64,000 nt of DNA from Brevundimonas sp. (GCF_029946145.1 NZ_JAQSDY010000029.1:62001-126000); one strand, 5' to 3'. Shown: positions 39,144-48,574, numbered from the stretch's first letter. Notes: generated from the sequence alone by a model not told the origin. Numbers and translations: made by a program.

Positions 39144-40469
39144 ATGTCCAGAATCAAGCTCACCAAGACGCTCGTGGAGGCCGCGTCTCCGCGCGAGCGC
39201 GACTATGAATTGCGCGACGCCCTCACCCCCGGCTTCCTCCTCAAGGTCACCCCGGCCGGCGGCAAGGTCTTCATGCTCGCCTACACCAATGTGCAGGGCC
39301 GGCGCCGCAAGCCGGCGATCGGCCGGTTCGGAGAACTGACGGTCGAACAGGCGCGCGCCGTCGCGCGCGACTGGCTGGCCGATGTGCGCCGGGGCGAGGA
39401 CCCGAGCGCCGAGCGCACCCAGGCCCGGCTGGCGCCCGACATGGCTGACCTGTGCGAGCGGTTCATGCGGGAGTACTCCGAGCCGCGGAACCGGGCGAGC
39501 ACGGTGCGCGGCAACCGGGATCGCATCCGCGCCCACGTCGTCCCGAAACTAGGGGCAATGAAGGTGCAGGACGTCACCCGTCCGCATATCGCCGACCTGA
39601 TCGGATCCATGCAGGCGACTCCGACGGCGGCCAACCATCTGCTGTCGCTGCTGCGCAAGATGTTCAACCTCGCCGAAGTCTGGGGCTACCGACCGGACGG
39701 GTCCAATCCGTGTCGGCATGTGCCGCGCTATCCGCAGAGGTCGCACACACGCTTCATCACCGACGACGAAATGCGCCGGCTGTTCGCCTACATGGATCAG
39801 GCCGAGCGGGAGGGGCTGGAGCATCCCTTCATCCTGCTGGCGATCCGGCTCCAGTTCGCCTTCGCCGCGCGCAAGTCGGAGATCCTCGGCCTGCGCTGGG
39901 AGTGGATCGACTTCGGCCGCCGAAGGGTGGCCTGGCCCGACAGCAAGACCGGCGGCATGTCCAAGCCGTTGACCGACGAGGCCGCGGCCTTGCTTGAGAA
40001 GGCGCCGAGGTTGGCAGGCAGCCCCTATGTGGTCCCGGCCCTGTTCAATCCGAAAGCGCCGATGCCAACCCACACTTACTCTGGTGGCTGGACGCGCATT
40101 CTCCAGAGAGCCGGTGTTCGGCACTACGGGACCCACGCCATCCGCCACCGGGCGGCGACCGACATCGCCAACTCCGGCGTGCCGACCAAGATCGGCATGG
40201 CGCTGACCGCCCATAAGACGGTGACCATGTTCATGCGCTACGTGCATCCGGAGGACGATGCCATCCGCGCCGCCGCGGACAAGGTCGCGAGCCGTCGACG
40301 CGACCTGACGGAAGGCGCGGGCGTCAAGCCGTACGATCTGGCGCCGCTCAGGCGACCGGCGCTGTCCCTGCCGCCGCCGCGCACGGCTCTTGGCGCCTAT
40401 CGACCGCTGAGACGCGCAGGAAAGTTGCGGGCTGCCCGCAAGCCAGTGGAGGGCCACGCCCATGACTAA
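39144..40469 (+). CDS. int: P4-type tyrosine integrase
   Basis: 441 aa, strong GGAGG ribosome site. N-terminal Arm-DNA-binding domain ('YELRDALTPGFLLKVTPAGGKVFMLAYT' in two parts, 'IGRFGELTVEQARAVARDWLADVRRGEDP'), SAM-like core about residues 105-190, catalytic domain with Arg in 'FAARKSEILGLRWEW', 'HAIRHRAATDIAN' (His-x-x-Arg) and 'LTAHKTVTMFMRYVHPE' with the nucleophile Tyr. Inserts the island at the tRNA-Leu 3' end. The next HTH gene starts within its last codons. Confidence 0.96.
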   Translation: MSRIKLTKTLVEAASPRERDYELRDALTPGFLLKVTPAGGKVFMLAYTNVQGRRRKPAIGRFGELTVEQARAVARDWLADVRRGEDPSAERTQARLAPDMADLCERFMREYSEPRNRASTVRGNRDRIRAHVVPKLGAMKVQDVTRPHIADLIGSMQATPTAANHLLSLLRKMFNLAEVWGYRPDGSNPCRHVPRYPQRSHTRFITDDEMRRLFAYMDQAEREGLEHPFILLAIRLQFAFAARKSEILGLRWEWIDFGRRRVAWPDSKTGGMSKPLTDEAAALLEKAPRLAGSPYVVPALFNPKAPMPTHTYSGGWTRILQRAGVRHYGTHAIRHRAATDIANSGVPTKIGMALTAHKTVTMFMRYVHPEDDAIRAAADKVASRRRDLTEGAGVKPYDLAPLRRPALSLPPPRTALGAYRPLRRAGKLRAARKPVEGHAHD

Positions 40470-40731
40470 GAGTCGTTGGCCCTCGCCGAACCTCGTCGCA
40501 CGCGCGGTTCTCGTTGACGATCTGGGGCCGGTTGCGTTCGTGACGACGGAGGAGGCCGCGCGATTTCTGGCGCTCAGCCCGCATTCTCTGGAGTGCTACC
40601 GCGCCAAGGGGACCGGGCCCGCCTTCTACAAGTTCGGCAAGGCGGTTCGCTATGCGCTCACTGATCTGGAGGCATGGGTCGCTAACTGCCGACACATTCA
40701 GACGGCTGGCGGGTTGCAAAGACTCTACTGA
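40462..40731 (+). CDS. Excisionase-like helix-turn-helix protein
   Basis: 89 aa. MerR/AlpA-type HTH: 'FVTTEEAARFLALSPHSLECYRAKGTGPAFYKFGKAVRYALTDLEAWVANCR'. ATG overlaps the integrase end by 8 bp, so the two are made together; a recombination directionality factor or small regulator is likely. A related HTH gene lies at 45785. Confidence 0.75.
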   Translation: MTKSRWPSPNLVARAVLVDDLGPVAFVTTEEAARFLALSPHSLECYRAKGTGPAFYKFGKAVRYALTDLEAWVANCRHIQTAGGLQRLY

Positions 40732-40765
40732 TCCCTGCCACGGAGGGCTCTTGTCGCCGCCGGGC

Positions 40766-41239
40766 CTACAGCGCGGCACGGTACCGCTGCTCAAGCCTCT
40801 CCAGGGATCTATGGTTTCGTGCCGCCTGAGCCGTCGCGGGATCGCAGACCGTTGCGATGATCTGACCGGCTACGCTGTCGGGCGCAGCCGGTTGCAGCGC
40901 TGTAACCGATTCCGTCTCGCTGACGGTCCCGCCATCCTCAAACGTGTAGCTCCGAGAGATTGAGCCCCAGGTCCTTTGTGGGCAGTCGAACCGGCTTCTG
41001 TAGGTCATTCTCTGGATGTGCCGCCCTGCCGTCTGACCCTCCTCCAGTGGCTGGGGGACGGCGAGGATATAGTGCACGGTCGCAGTGGAGAGAGCACCGC
41101 CGTCGCCGCGAACGACATCTTCCAGGACAACGAGAATATCGTCGTTAGCCGTGACCACGTACCGGTCGCCGGCATCCCCGCTGCATCCGACCAAGGCCAA
41201 GACTGAAAGGCCGATCAACAAGGCTTTCTGTCGTCGCAT
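40766..41239 (-). CDS. Hypothetical lipoprotein
   Basis: 157 aa from ATG 41239 (GGAG 6 bp upstream). Lipobox 'LALVGC' ends the signal at residue 19. The mature part is mixed beta/alpha with 'VTANDDILVVLEDVV' and 'GSISRSYTFEDGGTVSETES'; no known domain. Single gene reading against its neighbours; envelope role unknown. Confidence 0.6.
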   Translation of the reverse strand: MRRQKALLIGLSVLALVGCSGDAGDRYVVTANDDILVVLEDVVRGDGGALSTATVHYILAVPQPLEEGQTAGRHIQRMTYRSRFDCPQRTWGSISRSYTFEDGGTVSETESVTALQPAAPDSVAGQIIATVCDPATAQAARNHRSLERLEQRYRAAL

Positions 41240-41468
41240 TTGGGTCTCCAAACCCCATCTATCTCGGCGACAATGAACATACCGCTATCCAAGGGGAGAT
41301 GTGTGCGCCCAGCAGGAAATTGGGGTCATGTCCGAAATAACACTACAATTTTGGACAAGGGGATTGGCAGGGGTCTTCGACCGTAGGGCTTCGACCTTGC
41401 CAAGGCGGAGCCGCCGACCGGGCCTTTCGGAGATTGCCGATCGGACGACATCCGCTATTCAGAAGCAT

Positions 41469-42878
41469 ATGGCGATCACGGCAGCGCAGATCGATCTTTG
41501 GCGGCAGGAGCCGACCGAACACCAAGCCTTAGAGTTCAAGGAAGCTAAGGCCTCCTTCAATTTCGAGAAGCTGAAGGAGTATTGCGTCGCCATCGCCAAC
41601 GAGGGCGGCGGGCACCTGGTCCTGGGGGTCTCTGACGCGAAGCCTCGGGCGGTGGTGGGCAGTCAGGCGTTCCCCAACATCGTCGATACCGCGGACAGAC
41701 TTTTCCTGGCTGTGGGTTTCCGGGTGGAGGTTGAGGCCGTGGACCACGACGACGGGAGAGTCGTCGTCTTCACGATCCCGCCGCGCCTTCGCGGGACTGC
41801 CCATCACGTCGACGGCAAATACCTCATGCGCTCCGGCGAAAGCCTTCGACCCATGTCCGAGGATCGGTTGAGAGCCATCTTTGCGGAAGGCCAGCCGGAT
41901 TGGGTCGAGCAACCTTCGCTATCCGGGTTGGACGCCGCGCAGATCGTAGAGTTGCTCGACACCCAGACCTTCTTCGAGCTTCTCAAGCTGCCCTATCCAA
42001 CGTCGCAGGAAGGCGTTCTGGAAAAGCTTGTCCAGGAGCGCCTGATTGATCGCGAACCTGCCGGCTTTTCGATCCGTCGCCTTGGCGGTCTGCTGCTTGC
42101 GAAGCGACTCGACCAATTTCCCGATCTCGCCAGGAAGGCGCCGAGAGTCCTCGTTTATGATGGACCCTCAAAGCTGAATACCCGGATCGACCAGATTTGG
42201 CAGCGTGGCTACGCCGTAGGCTTCCAAGGGCTCGTCGATTTCGTCATGGCTCAGTTGCCTCAGAATGAAGTCATCGAGCATGCGCTACGGGAAAAGGTGA
42301 AGCTGCTGCCTGAGCATGCGGTTCGTGAATTGATCGCCAATGCCCTCGTGCACCAGGACCTTTCGATCAGCGGCATGTCCCCGATGATCGAGGTGTATTC
42401 CAACCGGCTGGAGATTTCGAACCCGGGCGAGCCCGTCGTTCCGGTTGAGCGATTTATCGACGGCTATCAATCTCGGAACGAACGTCTGGCGGACCTCATG
42501 CGCCGCATGTCGATCTGCGAAGAGCGCAGCAGCGGCATTGATCGTGTCGTTGACCTGGCGGAACGGTATCAACTTCCGGCACCTGACTTCAGAGCGGCGC
42601 ATCGCAGAACGGTCGCGACGATTTACGGCCAGAAGCCGTTTGATGAGATGGATCGCGAAGGCCGCATCCGCGCCTGCTATCAACACTGCGTGCTGAAATA
42701 CGTTCTCTCGGAGCGAATGACCAACCAAACGCTACGCGAACGTTTTGGCTTGGGAGAAGCCAAGTTGGCGACTGTCTCGCAAATTATCGCAGCTACGATC
42801 GAAGCCGGTTTTATAAAGCTCGACGCGACCGGCGGAGAATCTCGTCGTTACGCGCGCTATTTGCCGTTCTGGGCATAA
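41469..42878 (+). CDS. AlbA_2-domain ATP-binding regulator (RecG-like family)
   Basis: 469 aa from ATG 41469; the longer frame to 41301 is unlikely. N-terminal AlbA_2 domain: 'EFKEAKASFNFEKLKEYCVAIANEGGGHLVLGVSD', and the HATPase-like C-terminal domain with 'LPEHAVRELIANALVHQDLS', 'IEVYSNRLEISNPGEPV', 'RNERLADLMRRM'. These proteins are annotated as putative transcriptional regulators; AlbA_2 parts are also found in Schlafen-like and defence proteins. Single gene, AT-rich DNA follows. Confidence 0.85.
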   Translation: MAITAAQIDLWRQEPTEHQALEFKEAKASFNFEKLKEYCVAIANEGGGHLVLGVSDAKPRAVVGSQAFPNIVDTADRLFLAVGFRVEVEAVDHDDGRVVVFTIPPRLRGTAHHVDGKYLMRSGESLRPMSEDRLRAIFAEGQPDWVEQPSLSGLDAAQIVELLDTQTFFELLKLPYPTSQEGVLEKLVQERLIDREPAGFSIRRLGGLLLAKRLDQFPDLARKAPRVLVYDGPSKLNTRIDQIWQRGYAVGFQGLVDFVMAQLPQNEVIEHALREKVKLLPEHAVRELIANALVHQDLSISGMSPMIEVYSNRLEISNPGEPVVPVERFIDGYQSRNERLADLMRRMSICEERSSGIDRVVDLAERYQLPAPDFRAAHRRTVATIYGQKPFDEMDREGRIRACYQHCVLKYVLSERMTNQTLRERFGLGEAKLATVSQIIAATIEAGFIKLDATGGESRRYARYLPFWA

Positions 42879-43133
42879 GCCCATTTAAACGCACAACGCA
42901 TTGCGCGATCGTAGCGTTGGAAAAGCGATCCTTTCCAACGATCTCCAATTTTATCGCTAATCCGAACGACGCAGCGATTGGCTATTTAAAAGCTGGCTCA
43001 AAGATCGCTCTACGAATGTCGTAAAATCCGACGCTACGGCGCTTTGCTCATTTAATCGCAAACCGAGTCGGCGTTAGGAAAATGCCTCCCGGCGATTTTC
43101 CGGCCATAAATAGCGTCGCTAAAATTTAACGCG
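42879..43133. other. AT-rich intergenic stretch with repeated CGCTA/GCGAT motifs
   Basis: About 255 bp, clearly richer in A and T than its surroundings. CGCTA/TAGCG and GCGAT/ATCGC pentamers occur many times on both strands, for example 'tatcgctaatcc', 'gacgctacggcgc' and 'aatagcgtcgctaaaat'. No ORF. Could hold terminators of two convergent genes, or a protein-binding or origin-like array. Confidence 0.4.
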
Positions 43134-44282
43134 TTAAAATCCCTCGGGAGCGCGAAGTACGTCCTGCTTAACCGGGTCCAGACGGTCCGCTTCGCTTAAC
43201 GCCCAATCGCTCCAATCCTTGTGCGAACCGGAGCCATCCAACGCACTTTGTTCCAGAACGGCGCTTACAAAGCCTCTTATATCCATGGCGGTGCGCCACG
43301 CGTGCGCCTGTGAGAACAACAGATCCCTGCGCTCCTGAGCCTCACGTTCCAGACGTTCGCGTTCCTGTTTCTCGGCTTCGGTACGCCGCTTGATGATCTC
43401 GGCTTCGTTCTGGGCGCGTCGTTGGATCGCCCAGGCGTGTTGAGATCGCGCGAGGTTGCGATACTCCGCTTCACCGGTCAGCAGAGCGGCGGCGACGATC
43501 TCAGTCAGCTGGTCTTCAAGCTTGCTGCCCTCTTCGTCAGCCCACACCCGACGGGGCACGTCCTCGTCCCAACGCGGCTTCAGTTCAAACTTCAGAGGTC
43601 CGACCGGACCGGCCTGGACCTGATGTTCACCCCAGCGGTCCGGTTTGGCTGTCGGGTGGTCCAGGCTGAACGCCAACCATTGATCGCCGATCTTCACACG
43701 GAGATCGCGGCCCGTCTTTCCCGTGACATCCATCTTCGCGCCTTGACGCGACAATCCGCTGGCAAGGGCATCCAGCACTCGCAGCCGGCGCTGCTCGAAA
43801 GGCGAGTCAAAGAGCGGAGGATCCCAACCGAAGCTGGAGGCCTGGTATTTGATGCGTCGCTTCGTGTCGGCCTCGATCAGTTTGCGTACGACAGCCGTCG
43901 GTGACGAGAGGTCCCGCACGCGCGGGACCTTGCCGACCTGTTTGATAATCCTCCCGTGGACGTCTTCCAGCGGTTCCTCGAACGTCGGAGCCTCGGGGAG
44001 GGGCTCGGCCAGTTCCGCCGCTGGGTCGTAAGGCCAGTGTCGGGCCGGAGCGCCGATCTGAATGAACGCCGCCTTTCCGGGCGCGCGCTGGGGGAGGCTG
44101 ACGTGCACCACAGGCTTGCCGGCGTTCAGCTTGGCCCAGTAGCCGCGGTCGGGCACCGGGATGTTGGCCGCCACGCAGTGCTTCTTGAGGCCCACGTCCG
44201 AGAGGCCGAGCGATGCGGCGACCGTGCGGACCGGCTCTTTCCAGACAAGATCGTAAAGCGCCTGGCGCGAGAGAAGGGGCAT
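43134..44282 (-). CDS. Conserved hypothetical protein with N-terminal HTH-like segment
   Basis: 382 aa. N-terminal 50 residues look like a DNA-recognition helix pair: 'ALYDLVWKEPVRTVAASLGLSDVGLKKHC', then 'IPVPDRGYWAKLNAGKP'. The middle is mixed alpha/beta; residues 285-325 are a highly charged coiled coil ('AEIIKRRTEAEKQERERLEREAQERR'). Proteins like this recur in genomic islands, function unknown to me. Nearest neighbour is the MNT-HEPN gene, divergent. Confidence 0.65.
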   Translation of the reverse strand: MPLLSRQALYDLVWKEPVRTVAASLGLSDVGLKKHCVAANIPVPDRGYWAKLNAGKPVVHVSLPQRAPGKAAFIQIGAPARHWPYDPAAELAEPLPEAPTFEEPLEDVHGRIIKQVGKVPRVRDLSSPTAVVRKLIEADTKRRIKYQASSFGWDPPLFDSPFEQRRLRVLDALASGLSRQGAKMDVTGKTGRDLRVKIGDQWLAFSLDHPTAKPDRWGEHQVQAGPVGPLKFELKPRWDEDVPRRVWADEEGSKLEDQLTEIVAAALLTGEAEYRNLARSQHAWAIQRRAQNEAEIIKRRTEAEKQERERLEREAQERRDLLFSQAHAWRTAMDIRGFVSAVLEQSALDGSGSHKDWSDWALSEADRLDPVKQDVLRAPEGF

Positions 44283-44605
44283 GTGGAGACCGGGAGCTGG
44301 ATCGAAGTTGGGGTGGTCGGCCGCGCGGCCTCGCCTGGGGTGAGAGTGGGCCAGACCGCCGGCGTCGCTTCAAGGGCGGCTTCGCCGTCGCTGCGCGATG
44401 AGCGCGGCGCGCTCACCCCTGACGCGCCGCCGCCGGTCCGGCATAGGGCCGCCATGGCGATTGCGCGGGGTGTGCGGAGCGCGCCGCCGTTGCGTGTTGG
44501 GCTATGATGCGGGAGACTCCGGGGATGATCCGGCGTGACTATCACCGAGCCTCTTTCGAGGAGCAGCGGATTGCCAAGCGGCGCCGCAGGAGCCAGACCA
44601 AGGGC

Positions 44606-45529
44606 ATGGCGCGTTCGCTCGATCATCTTCCGGCAGGCAAGCGGGCAGAGCTGGCCTTCGTCGTCGAGCTGCTGAGAACCAGCTTCGACGAAGCGATCTC
44701 GACGCGTCAGGCCGAGCGCCTGAAAAACGGCCGTATCCTGCGGATTGTCCTCTACGGGAGCTATGCGCGCGGTGACTGGGTCGAGGATCCGGTGGGGCGG
44801 TATTTCTCCGACTACGACCTCTTGGTGGTGGTGGCGGACGAGGCGCACACCGACGTGCTGGAGTACTGGGATGGGGCAGAGAGGAAGCTGCTGGCGGAGT
44901 TGTCGGCGGGCAAGCGGTTGCGTACGCCGGTCAGCTTCATCGTCCATAGCCAGGCCGAGGTCGATGACGCGCTTGGGAGAGGCCGGCCGTTCTTCGTCGA
45001 CATCCTGAACGACGGCGTCGTGATCTATGAGGCGGAGAGTGCTCCGGCATTTGCTGAGCCGCAGCCCTTGGAGCGAGAAGCCGCGCTGGCCGAGGCCGGG
45101 GCGCACTATGAAGACTGGATACCTCCGGCATCGCGTCGCCTAGAGCTAGCTGCTTTCGCTGTTAGCCGTGGCTTTACCAACGAGGCGGCATTTGAGCTGC
45201 ACCAAGCCGCCGAGCACCTCTACAACGGTCTGCTGTTGGTGCGGACGCTGTACACGCCCAAGAGCCACAACCTCGTCCGCCTAAGAAATCTCGCCGAGCA
45301 GATCGAGCCGTCGCTGGCGGAAATTTGGCCGACGGAAGCGAAGTTCCAGAAGCGGTGCTTCGAGCTTCTGCGCCAAGCCTACGTCAAGGCGCGCTACTCT
45401 CGAAGCTATAGGGTCAACGCCGAGGAGCTGGCTTGGACGCGAGAGCGGATCGAACTGCTGCAAAGCCGGGTGATCGCTCTTTGTGAGGCCCGGTTGGCTT
45501 CCCTCAGAGACCCTTCAGTCGACAGCTGA
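44606..45529 (+). CDS. Fused MNT nucleotidyltransferase-HEPN protein
   Basis: 307 aa from ATG 44606, where family members start ('SLDHLPAGKRAELA'); frame also open from 44504 with a basic lead. MNT domain: 'IVLYGSYARGD' and 'SDYDLLVVV'. HEPN domain from residue about 190: 'AAFELHQAAEHLYNGLLLV', 'PKSHNLVRLRNLAEQI' and 'AYVKARYS'. Separate MntA/HepT proteins form a toxin-antitoxin pair in which MNT AMPylates the HEPN RNase; here both are one chain. It lacks the extra acids of CD-NTases. Confidence 0.85.
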   Translation: MARSLDHLPAGKRAELAFVVELLRTSFDEAISTRQAERLKNGRILRIVLYGSYARGDWVEDPVGRYFSDYDLLVVVADEAHTDVLEYWDGAERKLLAELSAGKRLRTPVSFIVHSQAEVDDALGRGRPFFVDILNDGVVIYEAESAPAFAEPQPLEREAALAEAGAHYEDWIPPASRRLELAAFAVSRGFTNEAAFELHQAAEHLYNGLLLVRTLYTPKSHNLVRLRNLAEQIEPSLAEIWPTEAKFQKRCFELLRQAYVKARYSRSYRVNAEELAWTRERIELLQSRVIALCEARLASLRDPSVDS

Positions 45530-45784
45530 GCTTCTCGGAAAGCTGCAGCCAGCTCGTCCAGCGCAGCCCTAGGTGCCGTCGGAATCCCCTGATCTCCAGA
45601 GCTAGAAATAGGCGGCTGGCAAGGCTCGTGACTGTCTAGGGCAGGATAGGCTTTGCGCCGGCATTGTCAGACAAATCGACTTGAGTTGGGTCGCCGGTCA
45701 CGGCGATCAGTTCATCGCGGCTCCGGAATCATGCGGTGGGAGAGGCGCCGGTCTCACGAGTGGTGCGGTTCAGGCAGGTTATGG

Positions 45785-46186
45785 ATGCAGGAGCGCCAGC
45801 CCGTGTCCGATCGCCTGTCTGAGACCGTCCACTTCCTGCGGACCCCCGAGGCCGCGGCGCTCCTGCGCATCTCTCCAAGGACGCTGGAGAAGCATCGCAG
45901 CCAAGGCACAGGGCCGGCGTTCCGCCGAGCAGGCGGCACGGTCCTCTATACTCGGGAGGACTTAGAGGCCTGGACGCTCCCCGCTCGGGGTAGGTGTGCC
46001 GAGGGCGCACCTGCGAAAGCGGAACTTCCGGAAGCGCCAGCCGCAGGGGTTCCCGACGTCCCGAACGCGCCAGCAGCAAGCGTGATCGGGCGGTCCTGCG
46101 AAGGGGCTGCTCCCATATCAGCGGGACGCACAGTCGTTCGAAGAAAGCTGAAAACCACCTACGGCCATGAACCTTTCGCGCGGTAA
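45785..46186 (+). CDS. Helix-turn-helix protein
   Basis: 133 aa from ATG 45785 (GTG 45803 possible). HTH pattern 'FLRTPEAAALLRISPRTLEKHRSQGTGPAFRRAGGTVLYTREDLEAW', the same type as the protein at 40462. The C-terminal half is Ala/Pro-rich and probably disordered. Its 3' end overlaps the convergent nitroreductase-like gene by 69 bp. Role unknown, perhaps island regulation. Confidence 0.65.
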   Translation: MQERQPVSDRLSETVHFLRTPEAAALLRISPRTLEKHRSQGTGPAFRRAGGTVLYTREDLEAWTLPARGRCAEGAPAKAELPEAPAAGVPDVPNAPAASVIGRSCEGAAPISAGRTVVRRKLKTTYGHEPFAR

Positions 46187-46756
46187 GCCGAGCTGATCCA
46201 TGAAGCTTGAACCCAGGAAGCCGAGGGGACAAACCAATAGGCCCAGCCATTCCGCTAGCATTCCAGCCACCGGCAACAGTGCGCCAGCATCACGGAGAAT
46301 GAGCGTTTCGGGGTTCTCATAGGCGGCACCGACCAACGAGACGTCGGCGACGATCCTGACAGTCACGCCCGGAGCCGAGCCAAGAATCTGTTCGACATCG
46401 CAGCGATTGATGTCCGTAAGCCGTTGCTGGTCCCCTTTGAAGGGGCGGAACGCGTGAGAAATCGGATCATAGAGCAGGACGCGCCCTTCCACATTGCTCA
46501 CACAGACAAAACTACACGGATGCAGTCCTCCGGCCGAAGGGGCGATCCGCTCATGAATCGGAAGACCAGCACGCCCTACGCGGGGAGGATTCAAGTCGCG
46601 CGCTAGGTGGTGCAGCAGATTGCCGGTAGCGGCTAGAGTCACGCCGGCACCTAACCTGGAGCGCCGAGACCAAGCCACATCCGCGAAAGATCTACCGTCG
46701 CCCTGCCATACCGCCGCCAGCGGTTCACCCGCTTCAACAGGCCAAACGAACGGCAC
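46118..46756 (-). CDS. Nitroreductase/SagB-like protein
   Basis: 212 aa from GTG 46756; the frame runs up to 46924 but that part lies over the QueC-like gene and does not look coding. SagB-type features: 'IAPSAGGLHPCSFVCVS', 'GRVLLYDPISHAFRPF', 'SLVGAAYENPETLILRDAGALLPVAGMLAEWLGL', a flavin-binding oxidoreductase pattern. Reactions of this family reduce or oxidise small groups with FMN. Last gene of the QueC/OGG cluster. Start codon uncertain; catalytic substrate unknown. Confidence 0.65.
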   Translation of the reverse strand: MPFVWPVEAGEPLAAVWQGDGRSFADVAWSRRSRLGAGVTLAATGNLLHHLARDLNPPRVGRAGLPIHERIAPSAGGLHPCSFVCVSNVEGRVLLYDPISHAFRPFKGDQQRLTDINRCDVEQILGSAPGVTVRIVADVSLVGAAYENPETLILRDAGALLPVAGMLAEWLGLLVCPLGFLGSSFMDQLGLPRERFMAVGGFQLSSNDCASR

Positions 46757-46787
46757 CCAACCCGCTATCGGGCGAGGAAAAGGCTCC

Positions 46788-47381
46788 TTAATGCGGGGTC
46801 CAACCAAGTGCTTTCCAAGTCTCGAAGTGTTTGACGCATCCCCGGCATTGCCCACACGCGAGGTTGCCGGTGTGACACGAGTGAGCCCAAGCGAGTACGC
46901 TTTGCGGTATCTGGGAAATATCAACCAGCTCAGGGGCTGATAGATCGACGGCGGGGGCCGTTACGGAGAGTCCTCCCTCCTGCATCTCCATCAATGCAGA
47001 TATTTTCTGGATGAATTCCGGTCGGCCATCCGCGTGGTGCCCGTCCGTCCGCAGGGCGCCAATCATCAGCTCTGTTTCGCCCAACTGAAGAGCCGCCGTC
47101 CCCGCAATCGTTAGAATGAGCTGGTTTCGGTACGGCCACCATTCGCTTGCCGGCGCAACGGCTGCTGCGGGACGCCCGGCTAGATCGCCGGACCCTAGTG
47201 CTGAACAATCGGCGCGGACCACTTCGTAGCGCAGCCCCATGACCTCGGCCGCCGCGCGACCGGCTCCCTCTTCGGCCCGTGCTGGCTTCTGTCCGTAATC
47301 AACGAAAATTGAGACCGATGGGCGTTTCCACCAGGCGATGCTGACGGAATCCATACCTCCGGAGAGCAGGAGCGCTGCCAT
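46788..47381 (-). CDS. QueC-like 7-cyano-7-deazaguanine synthase family protein
   Basis: 197 aa from ATG 47381, which shares one base with the previous stop (TGATG). PP-loop 'LLLSGGMDSVSIAWW' (residues 4-18), 'WWPYRNQLILTIAGTAALQLGE', and four Cys at the end 'CHTGNLACGQCRGCVKHFETWKALGW' for zinc. QueC makes preQ0 from 7-carboxy-7-deazaguanine. Defence versions (QatC; Cap9 of type IV CBASS) work on proteins or in signalling. Setting beside an OGG-like gene and a deoxyribosyltransferase, without queD/queE, argues for the defence type. Confidence 0.9.
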   Translation of the reverse strand: MAALLLSGGMDSVSIAWWKRPSVSIFVDYGQKPARAEEGAGRAAAEVMGLRYEVVRADCSALGSGDLAGRPAAAVAPASEWWPYRNQLILTIAGTAALQLGETELMIGALRTDGHHADGRPEFIQKISALMEMQEGGLSVTAPAVDLSAPELVDISQIPQSVLAWAHSCHTGNLACGQCRGCVKHFETWKALGWTPH

Positions 47382-48574
47382 CAGGCCGGCAGAGACCAAA
47401 TGGCGCGGTAGATCGCAGACGCGAAGTCGTCCTGAATCTCACAGCCCGTTCCGGCCATCATCTTCAAATCCTCAGGGCGAACGTTCTGAGCGAGACCCAC
47501 GACGGGAATATCCTTCTTTATGGCGTAGCCGACCTCGAAGATGGTTCCGGGGTCCATGCCGTTCAGGATCGCAAACACCACATCGGAGGCCTCAAGTCCG
47601 GCGATATCCTCCGGTGCCACGATGTGAGCCGGCCCAGGCCCGACGGCATGCACTGGAGAAAACACGTCCGCACCCATCTCGCGCAGAAGATCGTGCGTTT
47701 CCTCGACCAACCATCGTTGACCGATATCGAAGAAGGGACCGGCGAGGTAGATCGTGCCGGTGCCGGGGCTGACGGGCTGAAATTCCAGCTCCTTTAATGC
47801 CTCAGGTGAAGGCGGCGGAAGGGTACGTTCTTGGCAGTAGTAAGCCGTCGCTCTGGACGCGATGTCTGCGGCTTCCACCGGGTCGTACCCCTGAACACCC
47901 CACAACGCCGCGAAGGTGGACGAAAACACGTCGCCCGATCCAATCTTGAAGACAGTGTTGGACTTATAGAGTGGCACCAGTTGCTCGCGCCCCGCTGTTA
48001 CCACCAGCGCGCCCTGGGGCCCCATTTTCAGGACGACGACTTCCACGCCGCTCGATAGCAGCGAGACCGCTGCAGCCTTCGCATCGCGCTCACCGGTCAT
48101 TGACCGGGCTTCTGTTTGATTCAGAACGACCGCCAAGCGATCAGCCGTTGATCCATTTTCCTCGAACCGCTTCGCGCCGAAAGATGATTGGGGGTCGTAG
48201 ATCGCTTTCCTGGCGTGAACGATCGAGTCGCCTTCCAGCATCCCGTACCGGAGGACGACGTCATCTGTGACGACGATTGCCGCGTTCGAGGCGGATCCCG
48301 GCGGAGGAGTGATCCTGGGCGTTGCGAGCGGATGGAGGTAGTCAAAGCAGATGCTGCGATGAGTCTCATGCGCCTCAAACGTTCCGCCGTTTTCCGATGC
48401 CAGTATCTGAGCGGCCGGTGTGGTGACCTCATCGACGTATGAAACGAGTCGCGCGCCGGGAGCTAGCTGCGACGTAGCGGCCAATGCCCGGCCAGCAGAA
48501 CCGTAAATGTAGTCCCACAGGGGCTGGACGCAGCGTTCTCGATAAACGCCACCAACAATCGTGAAGCCGCTCAT
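47381..48574 (-). CDS. PfkB kinase-nucleoside 2-deoxyribosyltransferase fusion
   Basis: 397 aa. Residues 1-255 are a ribokinase/PfkB sugar or nucleoside kinase: 'LVSYVDEVTTPA', 'VVLNQTEARSMTG', 'VVLKMGPQGALVV' and the catalytic 'KIGSGDVFSSTFAAL'. Residues 270-397 are a nucleoside 2-deoxyribosyltransferase: 'TIYLAGPFFDIGQRWLVEE', 'ASDVVFAILNGMDPGTIFEVGYA' with the nucleophile Glu. The fused protein could swap or release bases and phosphorylate nucleosides. Start overlaps the small Gly-rich gene (ATGA). Both active sites look complete. Confidence 0.88.
   Translation of the reverse strand: MSGFTIVGGVYRERCVQPLWDYIYGSAGRALAATSQLAPGARLVSYVDEVTTPAAQILASENGGTFEAHETHRSICFDYLHPLATPRITPPPGSASNAAIVVTDDVVLRYGMLEGDSIVHARKAIYDPQSSFGAKRFEENGSTADRLAVVLNQTEARSMTGERDAKAAAVSLLSSGVEVVVLKMGPQGALVVTAGREQLVPLYKSNTVFKIGSGDVFSSTFAALWGVQGYDPVEAADIASRATAYYCQERTLPPPSPEALKELEFQPVSPGTGTIYLAGPFFDIGQRWLVEETHDLLREMGADVFSPVHAVGPGPAHIVAPEDIAGLEASDVVFAILNGMDPGTIFEVGYAIKKDIPVVGLAQNVRPEDLKMMAGTGCEIQDDFASAIYRAIWSLPA

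Noticed and set aside
44606..45529. MNT-HEPN protein as the missing CD-NTase of a type IV CBASS
   Set aside because: Only the minimal GSYARGD/SDYD motif is present, with a HEPN domain attached; size and layout are not those of a CD-NTase, and an unrelated HTH gene and gap separate it from the QueC cluster.
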